From: Empedobacter tilapiae
Lineage (GTDB): Bacteria > Bacteroidota > Bacteroidia > Flavobacteriales > Weeksellaceae
Reading direction: 5' to 3'
Assembly: GCF_004785645.1 (NCBI RefSeq)
Contig: NZ_SRPE01000007.1
Coordinates: forward strand, 182,723 to 246,722
DNA: 64,000 nt
The notes below the pieces were generated by a model. The model was not told the DNA's origin. It made no database searches and saw only the letters and a list, made by a program, of their open reading frames with translations. Positions 50,113 to 58,793 of this stretch are shown here, piece by piece. How positions within the stretch are numbered: position 1 is the stretch's first letter; every line of letters starts with the position of its first letter. A program made the translations under genes and the position numbers.

Positions 50113-50307
50113 CGTCATTGCTGAAAATATAAATTTTATAAGCCGACATACGATTTGCAGACGAGCTTCAATCCATTGAAACAAACGTAAAAAAGATTAG
50201 TGAGCGATAGCGAGTCATTTAAGATTTTTAGTGAGTAAAATGAAGATTGAACGTCGAAAATCGCAGTCTTGATTTTTTGATTACTTTTTGATCAAGCAAA
50301 AAGTAAT
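50113..50307 (+). repeat. Structured repeat, body B, copy B3
   Basis: The switch hairpin is ATTACTTTTTG (50280-50290) with CAAAAAGTAAT (50297-50307) around ATCAAG. CTTGAT at 50268-50273 is the competing partner. The stem sequence differs from copies B1 and B2, but pairing is perfect. Confidence 0.8.
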
Positions 50308-50579
50308 ATACCGAAGCTTATAAAGCTTCTCCTCTTAATTTCAAATTCTTAATCTCATCTCGTTGCCATCTTGAACTCGTTTCAGAATCTCATCTTCAAC
50401 CTCAAATACTTTGTACTTAATACTTCGTACATAATACAACTCTAAAATCTCAATTCTAATATCTAACATCTACTTACTACATTATACTTTTTACATATTA
50501 CATAGTACAACCATCTCAATACTCATATCTAAAATCTCATCCTCATCCTATAATACATAATACTTATAACTTAAAAAAA

Positions 50580-50775
50580 ACGTCATTGCTGAAAATATAA
50601 ATTTTATAAGCCGACATACGATTTGCAGACGAGCTTCAATCCATTGAAACAAACGTAAAAAAGATTAGTGAGCGATAGCGAGTCATTTAAGATTTTTAGT
50701 GAGTAAAATGAAGATTGAACGTCGAAAATCGAAGTCTTGATGTTTTGATTACTTTTTGATCAAGCAAAAAGTAAT
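50580..50775 (+). repeat. Structured repeat, body B, copy B4
   Basis: Same as B3, with arms 50748-50758 and 50765-50775, loop ATCAAG at 50759-50764 and CTTGAT at 50736-50741. Confidence 0.8.
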
Positions 50776-51029
50776 ATACCGAAGCTTATAAAGCTTCTCC
50801 TTTTAATTTCAAATTCTTAATCTCATCTCATCGTCATTCTGAACTCATTTCACAATCTCATCCTCAACCTCAAATACTTTGTACATAGTACAACTCTAAA
50901 ATCTCTATTTTCACATCTAACATATCTACTTACTACATTATACTTTTTACATATTACATTGTACAACCATCTCAATACTCATATCTAAAATCTCATCCTC
51001 ATCCTATAATACATAATACTTAGAACTCA

Positions 51030-51290
51030 AAAAACCGTGATTACTAAAAATATTAGTTTAAAAAGCCGACATACGATTTGCAGACGAGTTTCAATCCATT
51101 GAAGCGAACGTAAAAAAGATTAGTGAGCGATAGCGAGTAGTTTAAGATTTTTAGTGAGTAAAATAAAGATTGAACGTCGAAAATCGCAGTCTTGATTTTT
51201 TTTGATTCGTTTTTTTTATCAAGAAAAAAAATGAATAAATAAAGCATTTAGCGAATAGCCATTATTGACCAACTTGTTAGCACAGACTTT
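51030..51290 (+). repeat. Structured repeat B5 followed by the right half of body A
   Basis: The switch is the T8/A8 version with arms 51205-51217 and 51224-51236 around ATCAAG. After it, AAGCATTTAGCGAATAGCCA and GACTTTGCATTAAGG follow exactly as after the nested copy B2. Confidence 0.75.
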
Positions 51291-51511
51291 GCATTAAGGT
51301 AAAAGTTAAAAAAATATGATTCCTATACTAGAAATGAAAGCAGATACTATTAAACCAATTTTAGAAGCATTCTTTTTTTACCTTCCATTGTATTCTTTTT
51401 TTTCTTAAATTAGTATACACTAATAAGTCTTACTTAGTCTATCAATAAATTGAACGATGTTGTTTTAATTTACATAACACAAAACATTATACTCTATCTG
51501 ACATAAAACTA

Positions 51512-52306
51512 ATGAAAACAAAAATTCTATTTTTATTCTTAATCTGTTTAATCACTCAAATAAATGCCCAGTCTGATTTTACCAAAAAATTTGACTTTAA
51601 TAGTACCACTTGCAAATTCCCCGACAATGAACGTGCAAAAAAAATCTTCCCATTGGGAATTGAGTGTATTCAAAATGATGTTTATCTTGGTTCTGTAGCA
51701 GAAATAATGACAGAAATGATTAAAATAGATTCTACATTTTGTGATGCTTATTATTGGGCAGGATACGCACTAAGAAAAAGTGAGATGAATAAAGAAGCTG
51801 TTGCAATGTATTATATGGCAGATAGTTTAGCACAAAACAAATCGTTAGAATATAAGCAAAATTTAGCGACTACAAGTATGATTATTGGAGCAGATGATTT
51901 AGCCCGAAAAAAATTTGAAGAAATAAAAGAACACTTCCCTAATAGTCCTGAAGGATTTTACGGTGTAGCTTTAACTTCAACAATTATGGGAGACGTAGAT
52001 TATGGTTTAGAAAATGTAAATATAGCTGAACAAAAATACAACCAACAAAATGCAAACACACAACTATTGAAAGCCATTCTCTTAACATTAAATGAAAAAT
52101 ATGACGAGTCATTACCCTATTATGAAAAAATAAAAAATAAGTATACCAAATTGGATCATTTCAACGGTAATTATGCATTAAGTTTGTTTGAAATTGGAAC
52201 TAAAAATAACGATGAAAAAATGCTAAAACTTGCGTATAAACATTATAATAAGGTTAAAAATAAAGATGAATTAACCGAAATTATGAGAAATAAGTTTGAG
52301 AAATAA
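51512..52306 (+). CDS. Exported TPR-repeat protein
   Basis: A 264-residue protein with a signal peptide (LFLFLICLITQINAQ). The rest is a row of tetratricopeptide-like helix pairs, for example CDAYYWAGYALRKSEMNKEA near 85, SPEGFYGVALTSTIMGDVD near 150 and TQLLKAILLTLNEKYDESLP near 190. These form protein-binding scaffolds in the periplasm. No catalytic motif is visible. It stands alone after the repeat region, with its own terminator. Confidence 0.75.
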   Translation: MKTKILFLFLICLITQINAQSDFTKKFDFNSTTCKFPDNERAKKIFPLGIECIQNDVYLGSVAEIMTEMIKIDSTFCDAYYWAGYALRKSEMNKEAVAMYYMADSLAQNKSLEYKQNLATTSMIIGADDLARKKFEEIKEHFPNSPEGFYGVALTSTIMGDVDYGLENVNIAEQKYNQQNANTQLLKAILLTLNEKYDESLPYYEKIKNKYTKLDHFNGNYALSLFEIGTKNNDEKMLKLAYKHYNKVKNKDELTEIMRNKFEK

Positions 52307-52329
52307 AAACATCATCAACACTAGAATAG

Positions 52330-52378
52330 AAAAACCTCGTTTATATTTGGATCTACTACCGATTTATAGGAGGTTTTT
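52330..52378 (+). terminator. Terminator after the TPR gene
   Basis: AAAAACCTC (52330-52338) pairs with GAGGTTTTT (52370-52378), with a larger loop. Confidence 0.65.
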
Positions 52379-52396
52379 GTTTAACAACAACAGTAG

Positions 52397-52426
52397 TTTG
52401 TTGAAAAACAAAAACAATTACATTTG
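52397..52426 (+). promoter_or_regulatory. Bacteroidota promoter of the first serine hydrolase gene
   Basis: -33 TTTG (52397-52400), 18 bases, then -7 TACATTTG (52419-52426), predicting a start near 52433. The ATG at 52448 lies downstream, so the TTG at 52424 cannot be the start. Confidence 0.65.
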
Positions 52427-52447
52427 CTTTACAAAATTTCTAAGAAA

Positions 52448-53518
52448 ATGAGGAATATTTTTTCTTTAGTGACTATAAAACATCTCGCATTACTCTTGAT
52501 AATCACCTTATCAAGTTGTAAAAGTACGCAGCAAATCAATCAACAAAATATTGATGATGCGATTACAAAAAATGCTGTTCAATTATTAGAAGATAAAAGA
52601 TTTCATTCTGTATCCATTGCAGTATTAAAAGATGGAAAATCTACCATAAAACATTTTGGAGAATTGACAATAGGAAAAGGAAACAAACCAAATGATTCTA
52701 CTCTTTATGAATTGGCTTCTGTAACGAAAACGTTTACAGGTTATATGGCTGCTAAAGCTGTTCTTGATAAAAAAATAAATTTGGATGATGATATCAGAAG
52801 CTATCTCAACGAAGATTATCCTAATTTAGAATTTGAAGGAGAACCGATAAGAATCAAACATCTTATTACACATACAAGTGGGTTTCCAAATTTTCCACCT
52901 AAAGCTGAAAATAAAGAGGCTTTTTTCGAAGGATTAAAACTGATCAAAATAGAGTCAAAATCTGGAGAAGTCTATTCTTATTCAAACACAGCACCAGAAA
53001 TAACAGCTTATATTTTAGAAAAAGTCTACCAAAAACCATATGAAGAATTGGTTGATGAATTTATTCTAAAACCCAATAAAATGAACCAAACGACATTCAC
53101 ATTGAATGAAAATGATAAAAAACGATTGGTAAAAGGTTATAACGATCAAAACGAGTTAATGCCGAACTTCACCAGAACGTTATGGGGAGGTATTGCTGGC
53201 TTACACTCCACTCCATCCGATTTAGTGAAATATATGAAGTTGCAATTAGATAAATCAAATTCTATTGTAACCGAATCGCATCAAAAATTACACAAAGAAG
53301 GTTCTGATTTTTGGGAAAGCTATCACTGGTACATTATAGAAGAGGATGATAAATTAATCTACAGACATCATGGTGGAATATACGGGATGCAGAATTGGTT
53401 TGTCATTTACCCTAAACAAAACATGGGCATATCTATTTTTACAAATACAAGCTTTAACGAAACAGGAGAAATCTTGGAAAAAGTAGTTGATAACTTGTAT
53501 GAAGAGATGATGAAATAA
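52448..53518 (+). CDS. Serine hydrolase, beta-lactamase (class C) family lipoprotein
   Basis: About 356 residues. The signal peptide ends LSSCKST, so a lipobox Cys near residue 24 anchors it to the envelope. The class C/DD-peptidase motifs are SVTK (nucleophile Ser; ELASVTKTFTGYMAA near 95), YSN (SYSNTAPEI near 190) and HHG in place of KTG (RHHGGIYGMQ near 315). Enzymes of this type cut peptides, esters or D-amino-acid substrates rather than being true beta-lactamases. It lies next to a second such gene on the same strand. Confidence 0.85.
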   Translation: MRNIFSLVTIKHLALLLIITLSSCKSTQQINQQNIDDAITKNAVQLLEDKRFHSVSIAVLKDGKSTIKHFGELTIGKGNKPNDSTLYELASVTKTFTGYMAAKAVLDKKINLDDDIRSYLNEDYPNLEFEGEPIRIKHLITHTSGFPNFPPKAENKEAFFEGLKLIKIESKSGEVYSYSNTAPEITAYILEKVYQKPYEELVDEFILKPNKMNQTTFTLNENDKKRLVKGYNDQNELMPNFTRTLWGGIAGLHSTPSDLVKYMKLQLDKSNSIVTESHQKLHKEGSDFWESYHWYIIEEDDKLIYRHHGGIYGMQNWFVIYPKQNMGISIFTNTSFNETGEILEKVVDNLYEEMMK

Positions 53519-53553
53519 AAAAAAGGTTTTTCATTAACGATAATAACAAAAAA

Positions 53554-54609
53554 ATGAACCATATAAAATACAATTATTTCACACTTTTAATCCTATTGGT
53601 TTTTACAACGAAGATTTATTCGCAAACTAATATTCCCAGTAAAATAGATTCATTAATGAAATGGTCAAATGAGAATGGAATGTTTAATGGAAATGTATTG
53701 GTTGCAAAAAATGGAAACATACTTTACAATTCGTCATTTGGATATGCTGATGCAAGTAAAACAACCAAATTAACACCTGATTACAAATTTAATATTGGAT
53801 CGATTACAAAAGAATTTAGCGCTGTTGCCTTACAACAATTAAAAGAAAAGGGTAAACTTAATTTGAATGATAAGATTTCAACATTTTTTCCTGAGTTACC
53901 AAAATGGTCAAATGATGTTACAATCAATAATTTATTGCAATACACAAGCGGAATTCCAGATGTAAATTGGAAAAAAATTAAAAACAATAAGGATATTTTC
54001 GAAGATTTAAAATCAATTGACACTCTCGATTTTACACCAGGAACGAAATATGATTACAACAATAATAATTTTTTCTTAAGATTAGCTATAATTGAGAAAA
54101 TTACGGGACTGGAATACAAAGACTATGTAGATAAATACATTTTCAAGCCTTACAAAATGAATTCGGCTGAAATTACTCCAATTCAAAAGGATAAAAAGAT
54201 TGCAAAAGGCTTTAATGATAAATTAATTGAAGATAAACCAGATATTCTAGTTGGTGGAGCTTTCATAACAACAGTTGATTTATTAAAATTTTTGAATCAA
54301 CTTCATTCAAATAAAATAATAACCCAAGAATCAGTGTATCAATTAGGTCAACATTTTCAAGAAGATTCTCAATCTGCACTAGGAGAAGTGAAATTTAGAA
54401 ATAAAAAAATAGTTGAACATATACACGACGGAAGAGGTGGAAATTATGATGCAATTATAATTTCAGATGTAGAACATAAATTTGATATAATTCTTTTGAG
54501 TAATAATTATCAAGGTAAGATTTTTGAGATTTCAGATGCTATAGTAGCAATTTTAAAAAATAAAAACTATACTTTACCGCAAAAAGAAAATATTCAGAAC
54601 AAAGAATAA
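53554..54609 (+). CDS. Serine hydrolase, beta-lactamase-related, second copy
   Basis: A 351-residue exported protein with a signal peptide (LLILLVFTTKIYSQ). Motifs: SITK (NIGSITKEFSAVALQQ near 85), YNN (KYDYNNNNFFLRLA near 165) and HDG (EHIHDGRGGNY near 290) in the KTG position. It has the same fold as the preceding gene but is clearly diverged and lacks a lipobox, so it is likely periplasmic. It is 35 bases downstream of the first and may share its transcript. Substrate unknown. Confidence 0.83.
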   Translation: MNHIKYNYFTLLILLVFTTKIYSQTNIPSKIDSLMKWSNENGMFNGNVLVAKNGNILYNSSFGYADASKTTKLTPDYKFNIGSITKEFSAVALQQLKEKGKLNLNDKISTFFPELPKWSNDVTINNLLQYTSGIPDVNWKKIKNNKDIFEDLKSIDTLDFTPGTKYDYNNNNFFLRLAIIEKITGLEYKDYVDKYIFKPYKMNSAEITPIQKDKKIAKGFNDKLIEDKPDILVGGAFITTVDLLKFLNQLHSNKIITQESVYQLGQHFQEDSQSALGEVKFRNKKIVEHIHDGRGGNYDAIIISDVEHKFDIILLSNNYQGKIFEISDAIVAILKNKNYTLPQKENIQNKE

Positions 54610-54729
54610 AAACCTCGTTTAAATCGGTTACTGAGTTAATCGAAATATAAGCAAAGCATTTTGTTTTTATATAAACTGTAATTTATTATGAAATAGTTTC
54701 GAATAATTGAACCATCAAAACGCATAAAA

Positions 54730-54778
54730 ACCTCAGCCATTAAGAAAAATGTTCCCTGAGGCCCTCGAAGGGAATAGG
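54730..54778. repeat. CCCTGAGG palindromic repeat, copy R4, upstream of the GIY-YIG gene
   Basis: ACCTCAGCCATTAAG, then GTTCCCTGAGGCCCTCGAAG and GGAA. TTCCCT pairs with AGGGAA and GAG with CTC. It lies 50 bases before the GIY-YIG start. Confidence 0.75.
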
Positions 54779-54827
54779 AAAATTTTCGAAGAGAAAAGAG
54801 TAATTAGATAATTCTTCAAAATAATAA

Positions 54828-55151
54828 ATGATGAAAGGTTATATGTATATTTTATTATGTGCCGACGGTAGTTATTACACTGGTAGCACTATTGATTTGG
54901 ATTTACGTGTAAAACAACATCAATTAGGAAAAGGAGCTAATCATACTCGTAAACACTTACCTGTAAAACTTATATATTTTGAAGAATACCAAACGATAGA
55001 CGAAGCTTTTTGTAGAGAAAAGCAAATACAAGGATGGAATAGAAGGAAAAAAGAAGCTTTAATAAATGGTTTATCAGACTTATTACCCGAATTAGCAGTG
55101 GCTTATCGTGATAAAGGAAACAATAAATTAGAAAAAGTAATCGTTCCCTGA
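54828..55151 (+). CDS. Single-domain GIY-YIG nuclease (UPF0213-type) bracketed by repeats
   Basis: A 107-residue protein. The N-terminus GYMYILLCADGSYYTGSTID is the GIY-YIG core (G-Y-M-Y strand, then YTGSTID), followed by the catalytic Arg in LRVKQHQLGKGANHTRKHLP and the metal Glu in FEEYQTIDEAFCREKQIQGW. It matches the short UPF0213/YhbQ-like branch. Its last codons VIVP and the TGA stop are contributed by the CCCTGAGG repeat itself. A second copy of that repeat stands before the gene. This bracketing recalls RAYT transposases with their REP repeats. Confidence 0.88.
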   Translation: MMKGYMYILLCADGSYYTGSTIDLDLRVKQHQLGKGANHTRKHLPVKLIYFEEYQTIDEAFCREKQIQGWNRRKKEALINGLSDLLPELAVAYRDKGNNKLEKVIVP

Positions 55152-55246
55152 GGTTCTCGAAGGGAAAAGATTATAAAAGTGTGACTTCGAGAACCTCAGC
55201 CACCAAGAAAACCCGTTTCCTAAGGCTCCCAAAGGGAAAGGGAAAC
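55141..55246. repeat. CCCTGAGG palindromic repeat, double copy R5
   Basis: TTCCCTGAGG ... CTCGAAGGGAA followed by GTGTGACTTCGAGAACCTCA and GCCACC, then a second diverged TTTCCTAAGG ... CCCAAAGGGAAA. CTTCGAGAACCTCAG is the exact complement of CTGAGGTTCTCGAAG, so the two halves can form a 15-bp stem. Confidence 0.8.
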
Positions 55247-55286
55247 GATAAATTAGAAATAAGTTATCAACTTAGCTATACATAAC

Positions 55287-55322
55287 AACAGCCATTTACA
55301 TAAAAAGTGTAAAATGGCTGTT
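55287..55322. terminator. Hairpin between GIY-YIG and membrane protein genes
   Basis: AACAGCCATTT (55287-55297) pairs with AAATGGCTGTT (55312-55322). It likely serves as a two-way transcription end for convergent genes. Confidence 0.55.
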
Positions 55323-55372
55323 ACTAAAATCAATTAAGAGTTGATGTAAATTCTGAATAGATGTTTTCGAAA

Positions 55373-56119
55373 TTAAGTGACATCAACCAATCTCTCTTCT
55401 TTCTTTTCAAACAGTGATTTTTTAAAAAGTATGAACAACAAAACAAAGAAAATCAGATAAGAGAGATTAAATCCAGCAGCACTTATCCAAGCTTTTAGCA
55501 GAGAATCTGGTAACATCAACTTAATTGGTAGTTGATATAAAGTTAGAAAAACAGGAGAAATGAATCCTGCCCATCTCGGCAAAGTGGTTTTTCCCAAAAA
55601 TACCATTATAGAGTACAGCAACCATCCTGTTAATAATACTATAATAGCTGTTCCCCATGTAATATAGAGTACTTTCGTAAAATCTGATGTTACTTCAATC
55701 AAATAAGGGTGAGCTGATACATCAGTATGCAGAATCGCTTTAAATACTTCTCCATTAAAGTAAAAAACAGCATGTCCTAAAGGCATTAAAACAACACTAA
55801 TAATTAAAAGAAAGTAAGTTAACCAAGCATGAGGTTTTGTTTTCTGTTTGAAAAACTGAAACGACAACCAGATACCTGGTAAAAATAAAAAAGCAGACAT
55901 AGAAGCAATCAAAGCGCCAACCATTAAACGCTGAGACGAACCTTCTACCATTAATACAGCCAAGCTTGTATCAAGTTGTTCAGCATATGTTTCAAATAAT
56001 AAAGGATAATCAGTAGGATTTGTATTGAACCCTACAATCAGAATATCACCTATCACCCAAAGTACTGATGCGATAATTGCTGATAAATAAGACCATTTAA
56101 TTTTAGTTGAATAATTCAT
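55373..56119 (-). CDS. Polytopic membrane protein (possibly DUF6796-like)
   Basis: A 248-residue inner-membrane protein with about seven hydrophobic helices (for example SAIIASVLWVIGDILIVGF, WLTYFLLIISVVLMPLGHAV, ITWGTAIIVLLTGWLLYSIM, LSYLIFFVLLFILF). WVIGDILIVGFNTNPTDY near 25 and GHAVFYFNGEVF near 115 resemble conserved segments of the DUF6796 group, but that is from memory. No transporter signature is visible. It lies 51 bases after the MATE gene on the same strand and may share its transcript. Confidence 0.65.
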   Translation of the reverse strand: MNYSTKIKWSYLSAIIASVLWVIGDILIVGFNTNPTDYPLLFETYAEQLDTSLAVLMVEGSSQRLMVGALIASMSAFLFLPGIWLSFQFFKQKTKPHAWLTYFLLIISVVLMPLGHAVFYFNGEVFKAILHTDVSAHPYLIEVTSDFTKVLYITWGTAIIVLLTGWLLYSIMVFLGKTTLPRWAGFISPVFLTLYQLPIKLMLPDSLLKAWISAAGFNLSYLIFFVLLFILFKKSLFEKKEERLVDVT

Positions 56120-56170
56120 GTTTAAATAATTTATGTAGATGTATATAATTTTTAATTTGTTATGAATAGA

Positions 56171-57526
56171 TTATGGTATTACCATCGGTTTTGCTTGCAA
56201 CTTTTTCGCACTATTCCAAACAGCAAAAATCACAATGAAAAAAATCACCCAATCAATAACAGCACTTGCTAAATAAATACTGCTTACCCCATAAAGACCA
56301 GGGACAATAAGCATAATTGGAATATAAAATACCATTTGGCGAAGAATACTTATAAAAGTAGCTGGTTTAGCTTCTTCTATTGCCGGAAACCATACCATAG
56401 CCATAAAAACAAAGGGTAAGGCTAAAAGAACACTCATATAAATACGAAAGTCCATAAGTTGACCAAGAGAAAAACTCATATCAGGTATCATTATTGTTAA
56501 AACTTCGGATGGAAATAACATAACAAAAAGCCAAAAAGGGAGTAATATGACCAAGCCTACGAATGAAAATAAACGATATGCTTTAATACTTCTGTCATAT
56601 TTTTTTGCACCATAGTTCATACCTGCAACAGGTTGTAATGCACGCATTAATCCCCATAAAGGTGTGTTTAGTAAAATATAAAAACGATTAACTGCAGTAA
56701 AGAATGTAATATCTGCAGCAGTCCCATATTTTGCCAATGCATTAAATACCACAATATTCTGAATAACAATCATAATCATCATAATAAAGCCCGGTGTTCC
56801 TAATGAAAGAGTTTCTTTCATAATTTCTTTGTCTTTCTTTAGCGACCAAAACTTTGTTTTAAATGAAGACTTTCCTCCTGCATAGTACCATATACCCAAC
56901 AGCGTATATATAATCATTGAAATATTTGTAGCCCATGCTGCTCCTGCAACTCCCCAGCCAAATGTATCTATGAATAAAGGCTTTAACGCCAGATCTACGA
57001 CCAAACCAACAGCAATCATCCAAGCTGCTGTTTTCATTCTTCCTTCTGCACGAATAATCATGTTCAAAGCAAGTCCATGAATCCAAAAGAAACTACCTAG
57101 AATTGTTACACGAAAATATTCTACTCCTAAGGTTAAAATCTCTTCCCTACCGCCCATCATATAAACTAATTTATCTGCAAAAATGTAGCAAGGAATTGTG
57201 ATCAGTACAGAAAATAGAAGTGTTAAATAATTTACTGTCCCAAATGCTTTTTCTAGTTTGGAAGAGTCCTTCGCTCCTATCCAAATACTAATTGCAGAAC
57301 CAATTCCAGTTCCTATTAATGTTCCAAATCCTTGTGCAAACTGAGCCAAGGGATAAGCAACTCCAACAGCAGCGAGCGCTGTATTACTGATAAGATGTCC
57401 TACAAAAATTCCGTCTAAGAAATTATTCAAGCCATAGAGTACCATTGCGAGTACTGCTGGCCATGATAATTCCCACATCACCTTTGGTAAATTATCGTTT
57501 AATATGATTTGTTTTTGTCTATTCAT
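56171..57526 (-). CDS. MATE family multidrug efflux transporter
   Basis: A 451-residue transporter with about twelve transmembrane helices in two matching halves. The N-terminal half starts NLPKVMWELSWPAVLAMVLY, with FLDGIFVGHLI and the repeat signature GTLIGTGIGSAISIWIGAKD. The second half has the matching LSLGTPGFIMMIMIVIQN and LMRALQPVAGMNYGAKKYDR. MATE pumps export drugs and cationic compounds using Na+ or H+. It is divergent from an AraC regulator across a symmetric promoter region. Confidence 0.9.
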   Translation of the reverse strand: MNRQKQIILNDNLPKVMWELSWPAVLAMVLYGLNNFLDGIFVGHLISNTALAAVGVAYPLAQFAQGFGTLIGTGIGSAISIWIGAKDSSKLEKAFGTVNYLTLLFSVLITIPCYIFADKLVYMMGGREEILTLGVEYFRVTILGSFFWIHGLALNMIIRAEGRMKTAAWMIAVGLVVDLALKPLFIDTFGWGVAGAAWATNISMIIYTLLGIWYYAGGKSSFKTKFWSLKKDKEIMKETLSLGTPGFIMMIMIVIQNIVVFNALAKYGTAADITFFTAVNRFYILLNTPLWGLMRALQPVAGMNYGAKKYDRSIKAYRLFSFVGLVILLPFWLFVMLFPSEVLTIMIPDMSFSLGQLMDFRIYMSVLLALPFVFMAMVWFPAIEEAKPATFISILRQMVFYIPIMLIVPGLYGVSSIYLASAVIDWVIFFIVIFAVWNSAKKLQAKPMVIP

Positions 57527-57637
57527 CTTCTTCTCATATATAAAATGTGATTATTGTTTCTTACGAATTATCTCCTATATTTTATTTCATTTCAATAATT
57601 CAGTTGTTTATTATTAAGAATAATTCTAAATAATTAA

Positions 57638-57654
57638 TACATTTGACAAATGTA
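57638..57654. promoter_or_regulatory. Symmetric divergent promoter core TACATTTGACAAATGTA
   Basis: A perfect 17-bp palindrome made of two TAnnTTTG boxes facing apart: TACATTTG on + (57638-57645) toward the AraC gene and TACATTTG on - (57654-57647) toward the MATE gene. No clear -33 element is seen on either side. Confidence 0.55.
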
Positions 57655-57716
57655 GGGGGATAATTCCACGACAATGTTTCAAATAAGGATTAAAAAGTCC
57701 GCAAAAAACACCAACC

Positions 57717-58700
57717 ATGGCTTTACGATTATATGATATTAAAAACAACCAAACCTTAGTAGAAAAGGAATATCCTACTTCTTTTTTTGATATAGATAAA
57801 AATGCTTTAAAGGAAACAACAACCTATTTAAACTCTTTTATAGGAAAAGGATTTTACCGAGAAATTTATTTTGATGGAGTTCATATTGGTTTTGGAGATA
57901 TGCACTTACCTCATAAATTGCTATTAGGCTTTGAAACTGACTTCGAGACTATTGAAATGCATTTCGCTTTAAAAGGAAAAAGTACTGCACAAACAACTAA
58001 ATTCGACCATAACATTAGTTTTGATTCACCTTCTCATAATCTTATTTACACAAATGGCTTATGTGGTAAAATGCAGTGGGAAAGTGATCATTTTCAAATC
58101 TGTGAAATTAACCTAAGTAAAGAGTTTTTTAAACGATTTTTACCTCACGACAGTCAGCTGTTTGATAAATTTAAGAATGCAATAGAAAAAGGCAGTTCTA
58201 GTTTACTTCACCAACAACATCATCAAATTAATCATCAGATGTATCAAATTTTAGAAAAAATTATACATTGCGAGAAGAAAGGGTTATTTAAACGCATGTT
58301 TTTAGAAGCTAAAGTAATTGAGTTGTTATTGCTTCAACTGGAACAATTTCATACAGCATCTCCCTATAAAGGAACACTAAAAAGAAAGGATATAGAAAAG
58401 ATACACGCTGTAAGAGATTTCATTGTCAATAACTTGAATAGTTCTTACTCTTTAATCGATTTGGCACATCAAGTTGGTACAAATGAATTTATACTGAAAA
58501 AAGGATTTAAAGAGATTTTTGGCACCACTGTATTTTCTTTTTGGGCGAATGAAAAAATGGAATATGCGAAAGCCTTACTTACCGAACAACATCTCACAAT
58601 AAGTGAAATAGCTCATTCAGTTGGTTACAAAAATCAACGACATTTTTCTTCTGCCTTTAAAAAGAAATTTGGTATCCCTCCTAGCCAATTGTATAAATAA
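57717..58700 (+). CDS. AraC-family transcriptional regulator
   Basis: A 327-residue regulator. The C-terminal 100 residues form a classic AraC/XylS domain: DLAHQVGTNEFILKKGFKEI (first HTH), then EYAKALLTEQHLTISEIAHS and VGYKNQRHFSSAFKKKFGIP (second HTH with the family signature). The N-terminal 200 residues form a less conserved sensor (HFALKGKSTAQTTKF, QICEINLSKEFFKRFLP). It is divergent from the MATE pump with a shared palindromic promoter, so it probably controls the pump or itself. Confidence 0.87.
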   Translation: MALRLYDIKNNQTLVEKEYPTSFFDIDKNALKETTTYLNSFIGKGFYREIYFDGVHIGFGDMHLPHKLLLGFETDFETIEMHFALKGKSTAQTTKFDHNISFDSPSHNLIYTNGLCGKMQWESDHFQICEINLSKEFFKRFLPHDSQLFDKFKNAIEKGSSSLLHQQHHQINHQMYQILEKIIHCEKKGLFKRMFLEAKVIELLLLQLEQFHTASPYKGTLKRKDIEKIHAVRDFIVNNLNSSYSLIDLAHQVGTNEFILKKGFKEIFGTTVFSFWANEKMEYAKALLTEQHLTISEIAHSVGYKNQRHFSSAFKKKFGIPPSQLYK

Positions 58701-58793
58701 TTTAGCTATTAATTGACAATCAACAAATAGCTATACTCGTAATTCAAGCTAAAACAAAATATTCAGAAAAAATAGATTTAAACAATCAACACA

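Larger units (their letters stand above)
49930..51290 (+). repeat. Tandem array of three units of about 460 bp
   Basis: The B-repeat landmark CCGACATACG recurs at 50143, 50611 and 51066, periods of 468 and 455. Each unit also has CATCTAACAT-type low-complexity text, CCTCATCCTATAATACATAA, and (first two units) AAGCTTATAAAGCTT. The second and first units are nearly identical over hundreds of bases, so the duplication is recent. Confidence 0.8.
48350..51511. other. 3.2-kb gene-free region of nested and tandem structured repeats
   Basis: Contents in order: a CCCTGAGG palindrome (48436), the hexanucleotide array (48537), a B repeat nested in an A repeat (48698), a mirrored body-C repeat (49160), an A repeat (49341), fragments with TCCCCGAAGGGCATATGAAT (49081 and 49551), low-complexity text, and three tandem units of about 460 bp each carrying a B repeat (49930-51290). 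Open frames here are translations of repeat DNA. Confidence 0.8.

Noticed and set aside
49341..51290. Structured repeats considered as retron msr-msd or integron attC sites
   Set aside because: No reverse transcriptase or integron integrase in the window, and the terminal T/A switch fits neither.
52424..52447. TTG start for the first serine hydrolase
   Set aside because: Lies in the -7 box TACATTTG; the ATG at 52448 gives a proper lipoprotein signal.
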